64,000 bases of DNA, from contig CAZYGK010000002.1 of NCBI GenBank assembly GCA_964647355.1, positions 75,981 to 139,980 of the forward strand, given 5' to 3'. Position numbers and translations under genes: made by a program. The notes beneath the pieces are model-generated. The model had not been told where the DNA came from, did not search any database, and was given only the letters and a program-made list of their open reading frames with translations. Position 1 is the first letter of the stretch. Every line of letters starts with the position of its first letter. This document shows, one piece after another, positions 16,883-24,804 of this stretch. The DNA is from SZUA-430 sp964647355. GTDB taxonomy: Bacteria; Pseudomonadota; Alphaproteobacteria; Micropepsales; Micropepsaceae.

Positions 16883-18631
16883 TCAATATCGAAAGCCCAA
16901 CAAGCTGCCTGCTGGATTGGTATCGGTAAGCCGAAGGCGTACGAACTTTGAATAGTCGAAATCCGCACTGAAATCGGACACCGGCACCATGTCCGTATTC
17001 ATTGTGCAAATATATTGAAACGAGTGCGCCTCTGCCAGTTGCGCAGCCCTCTCCAGCGCGTGAGCGCGCTGACGCGGGTCAACGCCGTCGAATATCGTGC
17101 TATCGTGGACCAAGAAGTCTACGCCAAGACTGCGTTTCCGAAGCTCGGTAACCAGCATCAAATCGTAGCAAAGTACTTTCATTTTTCCGATGCCCTCGCT
17201 AGGACCACCAGGAATCTCAACGCTAAACTTGTAACCCGCGTCCGTGATGTCGATGACGAGCCGCCCATGCAATTTGTAGAGGGCTTCGGAATTTTCGCTG
17301 AATGTGCGAACGGCCCGAGACCATAGAGTTCGCCTCTCCTCGTAATCAAGCTCGGCCTGTTTACGCAACTCGACGGTTGCAATTTTCAATTCGTCTCGTT
17401 TCGTCGAGATTTCGCGAAGGCGAGAGATACGCAATTTGATGTCCTCAAGCTGCTGCCTTGCTTTCGAGTGTTGTTCCTGAAGGCGTAATAGCTCATCGAG
17501 AGCGCCCTTGCCCGACAAGGCGGACAGGAGCTCAGCCCGCTCTTCGATGAGCTGTCCGATTTCGCGGTCCCGATCCAAAGTTGCCGCGTTGAGCTGCTGG
17601 ATCTCAGAGCTGATGAAGCTTTTTCGATTTATGACAATCTGTTGGTGAAATGCCTTTGCCTCCGACAGAGTTCGTTTCACCTCCGTCGGAAATGCAAGGC
17701 CCGCTTCTTTGTACAACGCTTCGAGTCGGGATTCATCCGGGGTCCCCTCGGTCTTCAAGACATCCTCATAACGGGTTAGGCGACGCTGATCCACGAAATT
17801 GGCATTTGTGAGCACGTGGATTCGTTCGGTAAGTGTGTTGGCGGCTTCCTGTATCTCTCGAAATTGCGGGTGCACCCGAAATGTCGACAAAGAATCCCGC
17901 TGAGTGTTCACCGTATCTTCGACTTGCACACGCTCGGCTTCGAGCTCGCCCAACGTGCCGAGCTCGCCTTGGATCGCGCCTGTCTTGATGGCTTCCCTAA
18001 GGGCGTCAATCGCATTCTTTTGATCCTTCAGGATTTGCCATCGGGCGGCCTTGGTCCAATCGAGCCCCAGAAAGAAGGCATTGTGTAGCTGGATGTCCCA
18101 GGTCTTTTGGTTCGGGAATTGCTTAAACGGATCGACGTAAGCCGCTGGATTGCCGCGAAGAAAATACGAGATAAGGCTCCTTGGTGATGGCTCATAACTT
18201 TGCCCCGTCTTCTCCATTGGCAGGGAAAACAGAGCCCACCCCAAGATGCGGCGCCAGTCTTTGACGTCGAGCGTCCTCATACCGCTCTTCTTGTCCGGCG
18301 TCGGTTTCAGCGGCCATTCCGAGGTGTCACCATCGACCTTGATGCCGCCGTGAGCGTCGACCGCTCGCGCCACCCGTATCTGTTTGCCGGCGATTGTAAG
18401 GTCGAGGGAGAACTCCCACCCTTGCAACGGCTCAATGCACAGGCCAGACCCTTTTTGGGCGCCGCTGCCAAGGCAGAAGTCGATGACCTCGATGAGCGTG
18501 GATTTTCCAAGCGCGTTGGTCGTGTCCTTTGCGCCCGCAGTCGCGGACCGGTCGGCAAGAATGAGGTTGAGACCAGCTCCAAATTTTACGGCACGGAAGG
18601 AGGGCTTATTGGCGCTGACACCTTCAATCAC
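16883..18631 (-). CDS. ABC-three-component system ATPase (DUF2326 type, SMC/RecN-like)
   Basis: A 582-residue ATPase. Residues about 22-55 hold the P-loop region NLILADRSATAGAKDTTNAL followed by GKSTLIEVIDFCLG. A long coiled coil spans about residues 200-420. The C-terminal DUF2326 region has GIGKMKVLCYDLMLVTELRK and a Walker B-like GVDFLVHDSTIFDGVDPRQ. This is the ATPase of ABC-3C defence modules. It overlaps the preceding middle-component gene by four bases (ATGA). By family knowledge the ATPase senses a DNA or structural cue and licenses the effector. It acts in the cytoplasm on nucleic acid. Confidence 0.87.
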   Translation of the reverse strand: MIEGVSANKPSFRAVKFGAGLNLILADRSATAGAKDTTNALGKSTLIEVIDFCLGSGAQKGSGLCIEPLQGWEFSLDLTIAGKQIRVARAVDAHGGIKVDGDTSEWPLKPTPDKKSGMRTLDVKDWRRILGWALFSLPMEKTGQSYEPSPRSLISYFLRGNPAAYVDPFKQFPNQKTWDIQLHNAFFLGLDWTKAARWQILKDQKNAIDALREAIKTGAIQGELGTLGELEAERVQVEDTVNTQRDSLSTFRVHPQFREIQEAANTLTERIHVLTNANFVDQRRLTRYEDVLKTEGTPDESRLEALYKEAGLAFPTEVKRTLSEAKAFHQQIVINRKSFISSEIQQLNAATLDRDREIGQLIEERAELLSALSGKGALDELLRLQEQHSKARQQLEDIKLRISRLREISTKRDELKIATVELRKQAELDYEERRTLWSRAVRTFSENSEALYKLHGRLVIDITDAGYKFSVEIPGGPSEGIGKMKVLCYDLMLVTELRKRSLGVDFLVHDSTIFDGVDPRQRAHALERAAQLAEAHSFQYICTMNTDMVPVSDFSADFDYSKFVRLRLTDTNPAGSLLGFRY

Positions 18632-18855
18632 GATCCGGTCCTAACGAGGAGACCGTCCTCAAAAGCCAATGTCCCCAACGTGTGAAGAAACGTCGCGGCG
18701 AGAACGAAACGTTCAAACGTGCCAACATTCGGTTCTGCTCTCACACGTTCCCAGAGCCCTGAGACCGTGCGAGGCTCATCAAGGTTGCGCAGCAAGGTGG
18801 CGCCCACACCAATAAGCGCCTCATGCGAGGATATGTGTTTTGTTGGCAGAATCAT
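18628..18855 (-). CDS. ABC-three-component system middle component 6
   Basis: A 75-residue protein starting MILPTKHISSHEALIGVGAT, with LDEPRTVSGLWERVRAEP and FVLAATFLHTLGTLAFEDG. This is the pattern of middle component 6, a small winged-helix linker between effector and ATPase in ABC-3C systems. It overlaps the effector gene upstream and the ATPase gene downstream by four bases each. The tight coupling supports a three-protein complex made in fixed ratio. Confidence 0.85.
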   Translation of the reverse strand: MILPTKHISSHEALIGVGATLLRNLDEPRTVSGLWERVRAEPNVGTFERFVLAATFLHTLGTLAFEDGLLVRTGS

Positions 18856-19601
18856 TTTTCAAACACGTCACAAATCTCAAAGAGATAGATGAGGACCGCT
18901 AAGCCGGCTGTTCGAGTAGCTTGCGTCTTTGCCCCGCGTTGGGCGAACGAACACATCAGCTCGAAGAGTTCGTCGTCTCGGTGTCCCAGGGTACGCAATC
19001 GATAGTACTCGGCAAGAAAGCCGGATTTGAGGCGGTCTGGAAAGTCGGTGTCGAGGCGCGTCTCGGCTTCGACAAATTGGGCGACAATCTTTTGACCGCT
19101 TAGGCCAGACGCAATGACATGCCGACTTCCCGACGACAGACTGTTTTTTGCTATCTTTTCCTCGGGAGAGATCAGTTTGAAGTCGTGCTCGGGCGCGTCC
19201 GGCGCGTGGGTTGATATCCAACCCATCGCCTTGCCCAGTTCGGGGAAACCGACCTCCGCAAAGGCCTCCTCCAAGGCCGTCATACGTGTCGCTTCATGAA
19301 CCTTCTTTAGCTTAAGCAGTCTGTCAGTCGGCCATTCGTGAAGGAGCGCGAGTTTGTCGATCGTCGTGTGGCAAGTCGGGCAAAGGTAAATTAGATTGGG
19401 ATAATCATTCCTCTGCTCGTCCGTCATGTTCGCGTCGTAGCGCGCCGCGCCAGGTTTCTCGCCGAAAATGTGAGCGGCTTCACCTATGACCGCCGTCGAC
19501 AAACCGTCCGTGGACGCTTCGGTAAGCTCTGCCCCACAGAGGGCACAGATTCCCCCGCTGCGGTGCGCGAGAATGAGCTTCGTGGGGTAACTTGCACTCA
19601 T
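18852..19601 (-). CDS. HNH endonuclease effector of the ABC-three-component system
   Basis: About 249 residues from MSASYPTKLILAHRSGGICA. The N-terminal HNH nuclease has CALCGAEL, GEAAHIFGEKPGAARYD, then NDYPNLIYLCPTCHTTID: two CxxC zinc knuckles and the H...N...H order. The C-terminal half (about residues 140-249) lacks nuclease motifs and fits the C-terminal domain that docks ABC-3C effectors. An in-frame ATG ten codons upstream is possible but lacks a better ribosome site. First gene of the operon effector, middle component, ATPase. Role: cutting DNA once the ATPase is activated, by family inference. Confidence 0.83.
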   Translation of the reverse strand: MSASYPTKLILAHRSGGICALCGAELTEASTDGLSTAVIGEAAHIFGEKPGAARYDANMTDEQRNDYPNLIYLCPTCHTTIDKLALLHEWPTDRLLKLKKVHEATRMTALEEAFAEVGFPELGKAMGWISTHAPDAPEHDFKLISPEEKIAKNSLSSGSRHVIASGLSGQKIVAQFVEAETRLDTDFPDRLKSGFLAEYYRLRTLGHRDDELFELMCSFAQRGAKTQATRTAGLAVLIYLFEICDVFEK

Positions 19602-19791
19602 AGGAACCCTTCGATTCAAATCACGCTGCAATGTACCTCTTTAGCGCGCAGGGATTTCAATGTGCAAATGCACGCGCACACTGCGGTGAATGCAGGATTG
19701 CCGGACCATGATCTGAGCCATGACACGTGGCGACCGGGAGCACGCTCTTCACTTCGTGCCGACTGCGGGCCTAGAGTTGAACAATCGAAGT

Positions 19792-20007
19792 TCACCGCCA
19801 AATCGCCCATACATTTTCACGGTGCCAGCGCTTGATGGATTCCAGTAGGATAGGCCCATCAAATCGGCAGACTTGGCCGGTGTCTATGTCTGCTTGAACT
19901 GCTGCGATAAAGGCATCCAACGATCCGTAAGCTTTTTCCACAGGTGAGCGGGGAGCATGGGTTTGCTCTAAGCGACGGACCCGACGCGCTAGACCACGGG
20001 CGTGCAT
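19792..20007 (-). CDS. Small protein of unknown function
   Basis: A 71-residue protein starting MHARGLARRVRRLEQTHAPR. The N-terminus is strongly basic and predicted helical. The C-terminus, SIKRWHRENVWAIWR, is aromatic. No family recognised. It is the last of four leftward genes spanning 21067 to 19792 with overlaps or a three-base gap, so it is co-transcribed with a DUF5681 gene. Confidence 0.6.
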   Translation of the reverse strand: MHARGLARRVRRLEQTHAPRSPVEKAYGSLDAFIAAVQADIDTGQVCRFDGPILLESIKRWHRENVWAIWR

Positions 20008-20010
20008 AGA

Positions 20011-20229
20011 TCAATCTCTCGCCTTCATGGCTTCCGCGATTTGGAACTCGCTGAGACCCTTACTGCGGAAATAAGCGCGAAGCATCTGTGTGCGTTCTTC
20101 GGCGGAAATGGGCTGTGCTCGTTCGAACTCAGGATCGTTTGCGGGCTTTGGCGGTGCCGTTCCGGATTCGGCGTGCCGATAGGTTCGGATGAAAAGCGGT
20201 CTTGGGCGCCACGTGCCTGGTGCGGTCAT
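20011..20229 (-). CDS. Small protein of unknown function
   Basis: A 72-residue protein starting MTAPGTWRPRPLFIRTYRHA. The C-terminal ISAEERTQMLRAYFRSKGLS, EFQIAEAMKARD is predicted helical. Its start overlaps the stop of the preceding gene by four bases and its end is three bases from the next gene, so it sits firmly in the operon. No known family recognised. Confidence 0.62.
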   Translation of the reverse strand: MTAPGTWRPRPLFIRTYRHAESGTAPPKPANDPEFERAQPISAEERTQMLRAYFRSKGLSEFQIAEAMKARD

Positions 20230-20648
20230 TGGACCACCCCGACGGCTACGAGAACTTTGTAGGCGTCAGCGCGAACCTCGCGGTTATCGCTGTCGCGCAT
20301 TAGCTCAGCGACCGCTTTAGTGACAAATGCCCTCAGTTCGCCCCGCTCCTGGTCGGTCATAGCTGCCAGACAGCGCTCGAGCTGCTTTCGTGTCTTCCGC
20401 AGGTACTCAGACATTGTGATCGGAACAACCTCAATCGGCCACGCCATTTGATCCACCATCTTCACAGCCCAATCTACGGCGGCCTGATATTGGTCGATAG
20501 TCTGTGTGACAAACAGACGTTGCCCGTCCGGAAAAGTCAGATATGTCTCAACAAATGAATCTTGGGGCAGCGGTTCATGCGCGCACACGAAATTGATCGG
20601 CAACATGTGCCCAACAACCTTCCGCTTCTTCGTCTTGATAACGCTCAT
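20226..20648 (-). CDS. Protein of unknown function, satellite small-gene operon
   Basis: A 140-residue protein starting MSVIKTKKRKVVGHMLPINF. The middle, YLTFPDGQRLFVTQTIDQYQ, looks like a short beta-rich segment. The C-terminal 70 residues are predicted helical (MTDQERGELRAFVTKAVAEL). Four-base overlaps join it to the genes on both sides. No family recognised. Membership of the operon with DUF5681 suggests a replication or packaging-related role, but that is only context. Confidence 0.65.
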   Translation of the reverse strand: MSVIKTKKRKVVGHMLPINFVCAHEPLPQDSFVETYLTFPDGQRLFVTQTIDQYQAAVDWAVKMVDQMAWPIEVVPITMSEYLRKTRKQLERCLAAMTDQERGELRAFVTKAVAELMRDSDNREVRADAYKVLVAVGVVQ

Positions 20649-21067
20649 GCTGCCTTCTCCTCGAGGATAACAATCCTTTTCTCCAAGTCTTCAATTGCTT
20701 TGATAGCCGCAACACTCTGGATGCACCCGATGAGGACCTTGCCTGTTTCTGCGTCCACCTTACCATCGGATACGGCTCGAAGGATTTCACGGGCCTGTTC
20801 GGACAGCGGCACAGCACCGCTCAACTCGAACTGCACGCGCTCTGGCTGCGCTTTCAGAGGCGGGACGATGCGAGCAAGAGCGATGCTTGCTGCTTGCATG
20901 TCTCCTTCAAGAGCTTTCCCAAGAACGACCTTGATGATGGCCACACCGTCATCAGCGAAAGCGTTTTGAAGTTTCTGACGGCGATCGACTATCCCTCGCG
21001 GCCTGCCGGACGGGTTTGGTGACGGCATACCCGGCGCCCAACGCTCCGATTGAACACTTTCCGTCAT
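20645..21067 (-). CDS. DUF5681-containing protein
   Basis: A 140-residue protein. The N-terminal GMPSPNPSGRPRGIVDRRQK is the diagnostic DUF5681 motif (xNPxGRPxG), found in many phage and prophage small proteins, often close to terminase genes. The C-terminus ends in a short coiled coil, IEDLEKRIVILEEKAA. First gene of a four-gene leftward operon. No terminase large subunit follows, so in this island the protein may serve a satellite function, such as DNA binding at packaging or replication sites. The exact role is unknown. Confidence 0.75.
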   Translation of the reverse strand: MTESVQSERWAPGMPSPNPSGRPRGIVDRRQKLQNAFADDGVAIIKVVLGKALEGDMQAASIALARIVPPLKAQPERVQFELSGAVPLSEQAREILRAVSDGKVDAETGKVLIGCIQSVAAIKAIEDLEKRIVILEEKAA

Positions 21068-21269
21068 TCTATGTCCCTTGATCTAATCAGTTTGCGATCA
21101 CGCGCTGTGTGAGCTGGATAACGGTTGGCGACTGGCTGCAAGTTGCGAGAGATCAGCGACGGTCCGCAACGAGATAATTGTTGCGCCGCGCGAGGCGTCT
21201 TTTCGCTTGCGCCGGTCGGATGAAGAGTCATAGTTGGTTGCTCCTCTGTTCAAGCTGAGGAGCAAAAAC

Positions 21270-21659
21270 ATGGGTAAAGGGAAGAAGGCTGCGCGCAAAG
21301 CGAGAGGCGAAGGTAACGAGCAGCGTGAGGCGCACGCAACTGTCGAAGACATCGTTGCTGAGTTGGAAGAGGCTTCTGCGCACGAAGCGACCGCCGCCGC
21401 TAAGTCTGGGACGACCGCGCGTAAACCGAGGAAGGAAATTGTACCGAGAGTACCGCGCGAGCAGCGCAATGGCGTAAAGCGGCCCGGTCCAGGCAAATGT
21501 CTCGAAGTGTGGGAGTACCTAGACCAGTACGGCGACGTGCCAGCGAAAGACTTGAAGCCAGTTGCTGCCGAGAAGGGTTGGAACCAGTCGAACGCGCTCA
21601 TCGAGCTGTACCAATGGCGCAAGTTCAATGGCGTGATGCGCACAGCGACGACGGAGTGA
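21270..21659 (+). CDS. Basic protein of unknown function
   Basis: About 129 residues from MGKGKKAARKARGEGNEQRE; GAGGAG precedes this ATG. The N-terminal half is charged and low in complexity. The C-terminal half, KCLEVWEYLDQYGDVPAKDL, KPVAAEKGWNQSNALIELYQ, WRKFNGVM, looks like a small winged-helix domain, suggesting DNA binding. It is divergent from the DUF5681 operon and is followed by a strong hairpin terminator. Function unknown. Confidence 0.68.
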   Translation: MGKGKKAARKARGEGNEQREAHATVEDIVAELEEASAHEATAAAKSGTTARKPRKEIVPRVPREQRNGVKRPGPGKCLEVWEYLDQYGDVPAKDLKPVAAEKGWNQSNALIELYQWRKFNGVMRTATTE

Positions 21660-21680
21660 CTGTCCCACGATACCCTGCCG

Positions 21681-21703
21681 GCGCTCCCACAACGTGGGAG
21701 CGC
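21681..21703 (+). terminator. Rho-independent terminator-like hairpin
   Basis: A perfect 10-base stem, GCGCTCCCAC with GTGGGAGCGC, around an AAC loop, followed by TATTTGCTT. It lies 21 bases after the stop of the basic-protein gene. Confidence 0.7.
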
Positions 21704-21843
21704 TATTTGCTTGCGCAAGCGGCTACAGGCCGCGTACAGCTCGGATCAATGCGCGCTCGGTATGTTGGGGCGGACGACGGCGAGCGCCTGTGTAGGGAGC
21801 GCGCTGCTGTTACACTCACCCCTATGCGCTGCCGAGGCAAAAG

Positions 21844-21911
21844 CGGTAACTACGGTAACAACTGGCAATCGAGCGTGGTGTCCGCTGTTACCGTTGTTAC
21901 CGTTGTTACCT
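21844..21911. repeat. Inverted clusters of 9-bp iterons next to the primase-helicase gene
   Basis: CGGTAACTA and CGGTAACAA stand head to tail at 21844-21852 and 21853-21861. After 24 bases, the reverse-complement unit TGTTACCG(T) appears at 21886, 21895 and 21904, each exactly nine bases apart. The two clusters face each other. Such iterons beside a replication gene are typical of replication origins. They end 32 bases from the stop of the primase-helicase gene. Confidence 0.65.
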
Positions 21912-21942
21912 GGTCGCGTCATACCCGCGGCCGTAACACCTC

Positions 21943-23961
21943 TCATACCGACTTCTGATAGATCGCCTTATTCTGCGGTCCGGCAACGATTTCCACCTTA
22001 TGTAGAATCGTAAGAAGTCGAAGGCGTTCATCGATCTTGAGCCATTCTCGGCCACTGACCGTCCGGCCAAGGTGCGCGTGAACCATATCGCGGGTCACTG
22101 GCGCGTCGGAGTTACGCACCATCTCCTCTACGGTCAGGACGACATTCTGCACTAGGCTGATCTTGCGATTGCCCTCATCGTCGTCCGCCTCATCTGGATT
22201 GCGGGTTGCGGCCTCGTACAGTTCCATCGAAGGGTCTGCCCCCCAAACCACTTCACTTAGTTGAACGCGGCAGAGGACAGAGTTTGCCCCATTCGGGCGC
22301 TCGTGCAGGGTGTGCACCGGAGTGGTGGAGTATGAGGCCGCAAAGAACTGGTCCACGCTCGTCTTTGCAACTCGGATTACGTAACTGTGTTCGCTCCGCT
22401 GATCGCGGACGTGAATGAACGAGAGGCGCGGCGAGTTTGTCCAGGCGGTGCCGCCCATAACGGCATCCGCGAAGTGATCGTGCTTGCCTTTGTTCGCATG
22501 ACCGATAATGGCGACGGTCAGAGTGTAAATTTCTGCCAAGTGTTGTAGGTTAGCGAGTAGCCGCTTCACGGCCACGTCGTCGTTCGGCCCCTCGCCTCTG
22601 CCCCACGTGGTCAGTCCAACCGCAGTGTCCAGAACCACCAGCCGCAAGGGTGGCTTGCCATCGTGCTGAAATTCCCTCTGCGCCTGCAAGATCGCGGGCT
22701 CAAGGTGCTCGTAGATGTTGAAGTTTGATGCAATAACTCGTCCTTCCGAATCCTTTTTTGCTGGGACTGCGGTAACCACCGCGAGCGTTCCATCTGCGCC
22801 GCCCGATCGAATATGACGCACCTTGATCCAATCTTTGGGTTCCTCGACACTCACCCAGAGAGTTGATGCATTCGCGCTGATGTCCGCCGCCATTGAGGCG
22901 AGGAATGATGATTTCGCGGTCGCGCCCCGACCGAAGAAGCCGACAGCGCACATGCTCGGCAGATATGGATCAACCAAATATGCGAGCCTGAGAGTCGCTG
23001 TGTCGCTGGACCGCGCGAACTCCAGTTTGATGCTACCTGGGAACGGCCGAGCGGGGATGTCTATCGTGCGCGCAAGCTGAGCGTTGTTGCTCGCTGGATT
23101 CAGCCAACCTTGGCGTGCCGCCTCCGCGAACACGGCCTGATGGCTTGTCTCCTTCGGTCTGAAAGAGTTCCAAACCCGGGCGGCATCTTTTGGATCATAC
23201 TTCTCGGAGGTTTGCGACCATTCTATCCAAAGCGCGCGACCGGGTTCGCCAATCTCGCGGAGCGCCATACCGATACGAATCCAAAGATCCCGGTCATCTG
23301 AACGCATGGACGCGAGGGCAGAACGAAGTTCCGCTTTCAGCTTATCGTCTGCCGGGATGATCTCGACCGCGCCGGTGTCCGCTGAATGGGTAGACGCTGA
23401 GCGCCCGCTGCGATGGCGAGGCGCGAGTGTCTGTTCAACGTAGGAGGCGAGACAGACTGGGAGGTCATCTCGGATTCGGTTCTTGGTGACCGTGAAGTAT
23501 CGACTTGCGGAATAGGCTTCGATGCCGCTGTTGTTGGGTCCAAGGGCGACGAATTGCCGGCCGTAACCAATGGCGTGTGCGCCCTTGCCGCTTGGACTCA
23601 TTTCTACGTAGCCGGGAACGGTGTTCGCCAGATCAGCGAGCTGGTTATCGATTACGTCGTCGAAATCGATGCCTTGCCAGTACCCGCCGTATCCGTCTGG
23701 CCCAAGCGCGAAGCCAAGCAACCAGCCCTTGCCCCTGGTCGATAAGGCGGCCGTCGCGTCATCGTAGTTGGCAAGTTGCGCGCGATCTTCATGGGAGTCT
23801 AGTTCTCCACGCCGTTTCAAGCCGCTGATGTAGTAAGGCACCTTGTCAGGCGCCGCTAGCAACCACCGCTTTGAGAATACCATCGCCTCGTAGGTCGAAA
23901 GCCTAGAGGATTGAGTTATTTTTGAATCTGTCTGCCCATTTCCAATGCTCTGCGTGTTCAT
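21943..23961 (-). CDS. Primase-helicase with PriCT-2 and RepA-like ATPase domains
   Basis: A 672-residue protein. The N-terminal 180 residues look like an archaeo-eukaryotic primase-polymerase domain (YGGYWQGIDFDDV, SPSGKGAHAIGYG). Residues about 205-275 form PriCT-2 (DLWIRIGMALREIGEPGRAL, WIEWSQTSEKYDP). The rest is a RepA/AAA_25-type ATPase: P-loop GFFGRGATAKSSFLASMAAD and Walker B LRLVVLDTAVGLT, then AIIGHANKGK. The P-loop has Ala where Gly usually precedes the Lys. Such proteins prime and unwind DNA of satellites and plasmids. A cluster of iterons lies just beyond its stop. Confidence 0.85.
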   Translation of the reverse strand: MNTQSIGNGQTDSKITQSSRLSTYEAMVFSKRWLLAAPDKVPYYISGLKRRGELDSHEDRAQLANYDDATAALSTRGKGWLLGFALGPDGYGGYWQGIDFDDVIDNQLADLANTVPGYVEMSPSGKGAHAIGYGRQFVALGPNNSGIEAYSASRYFTVTKNRIRDDLPVCLASYVEQTLAPRHRSGRSASTHSADTGAVEIIPADDKLKAELRSALASMRSDDRDLWIRIGMALREIGEPGRALWIEWSQTSEKYDPKDAARVWNSFRPKETSHQAVFAEAARQGWLNPASNNAQLARTIDIPARPFPGSIKLEFARSSDTATLRLAYLVDPYLPSMCAVGFFGRGATAKSSFLASMAADISANASTLWVSVEEPKDWIKVRHIRSGGADGTLAVVTAVPAKKDSEGRVIASNFNIYEHLEPAILQAQREFQHDGKPPLRLVVLDTAVGLTTWGRGEGPNDDVAVKRLLANLQHLAEIYTLTVAIIGHANKGKHDHFADAVMGGTAWTNSPRLSFIHVRDQRSEHSYVIRVAKTSVDQFFAASYSTTPVHTLHERPNGANSVLCRVQLSEVVWGADPSMELYEAATRNPDEADDDEGNRKISLVQNVVLTVEEMVRNSDAPVTRDMVHAHLGRTVSGREWLKIDERLRLLTILHKVEIVAGPQNKAIYQKSV

Positions 23962-24073
23962 CGTTCTAGTTTCCTGATGCGACGATGACGTTCGACTGTC
24001 TTGCTGCTTTTGGCTGGGTGCGCTTACAGCAGGCTTTGCCGATCGTGCTCGATCTACGAATTGTTCCGCGTCT

Positions 24074-24331
24074 TCAAGCGGAAGTTGCTGAAGGCCTGCT
24101 TATGTTGGCTTTGGCGGTCGGGCTGTAGGCGCTCGTGCTGCTGAATTTGCGTTCGGCAAGCCACGCGAGAACGTCAACTTCGTCATAGACGACGCCCGCC
24201 TGCTTCGCCTCCCCTAGTTTTGTGAATTTCGGACCCTTGCCAGCGCATCGCCAGATGCGAAGGGTGATAGGTGAAATGCCAATCATGGCCGCGACAGTCT
24301 TACTGCCGAGCGATCGAACCGTACTGTTCAT
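24074..24331 (-). CDS. AlpA/excisionase-type helix-turn-helix protein
   Basis: About 85 residues from MNSTVRSLGSKTVAAMIGIS. The core, SKTVAAMIGISPITLRIWRC, then GKGPKFTKLG and VVYDEVDVLAWLAERKF, is the MerR-like winged helix of AlpA/Xis proteins with the usual wing tyrosine and final helix. A start 27 codons upstream is open but adds only low-complexity sequence. It lies upstream of the primase-helicase on the same strand. Likely role: directionality factor or activator for this island's integrase, and perhaps a regulator of the replication gene. Confidence 0.8.
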   Translation of the reverse strand: MNSTVRSLGSKTVAAMIGISPITLRIWRCAGKGPKFTKLGEAKQAGVVYDEVDVLAWLAERKFSSTSAYSPTAKANISRPSATSA

Positions 24332-24804
24332 AGACGGGGCTCCCGCCAGAGATACCCGTCGAGAAACCCAGACGGAGGCGGGAAGAGCGGCCGCAGAGCG
24401 ACCAGAGAACATTATGCTAGCACATGTTTATGTGGTCGTGTTTGACAATCTGTTTCGTTGTCAACAGGTCGCAGTTTGAAATCGGTCTAGACCGATTGTT
24501 GCTTTTCAGGGTGAGCCCCGGGAGACGGGGGACGAATATCGACGCCGGCCGGGACATCATCGTACGAAATTTTTCTCGGCGGTGGGTACTGCGAGCCTCA
24601 CCGCGTTCGACGCCGTCCATCAACGCAAACGGGGCGCTGTAGGCCGGCACGGGGAAGGTCAAACGCTGTCGGTGCCAGGGTGCTTCTCCGGCACGCGAGC
24701 CCGTTGGTATCACGGGACCTCTAATCCAGCGTGCCAATGAGGTTAGGCGACACAGGGTCTACGCGGACGAATCCCGCGGACACGCGGTAGTCGGTCCAAC
24801 AGAA
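24332..24804. promoter_or_regulatory. Intergenic control region with three dyads upstream of the excisionase gene
   Basis: No credible gene. Three inverted repeats are packed into 77 bases: CACAT-GTTT-ATGTG at 24421-24434, TTGACAA-9-TTGTCAA at 24442-24464, and the perfect 18-base palindrome AATCGGTCTAGACCGATT at 24480-24497. They lie 90 to 166 bases before the excisionase start. They are likely binding sites of one or more island regulators. The remaining part, 24500-24800, shows nothing I can name. Confidence 0.5.

Noticed and set aside
21891..21911. CRISPR-like repeat
   Set aside because: Units are only nine bases with no spacers, so they are iterons rather than a CRISPR array.
24417..24737. 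Gene on the - strand upstream of the excisionase
   Set aside because: The frame covers all three palindromes, has no ribosome site and no recognisable sequence.
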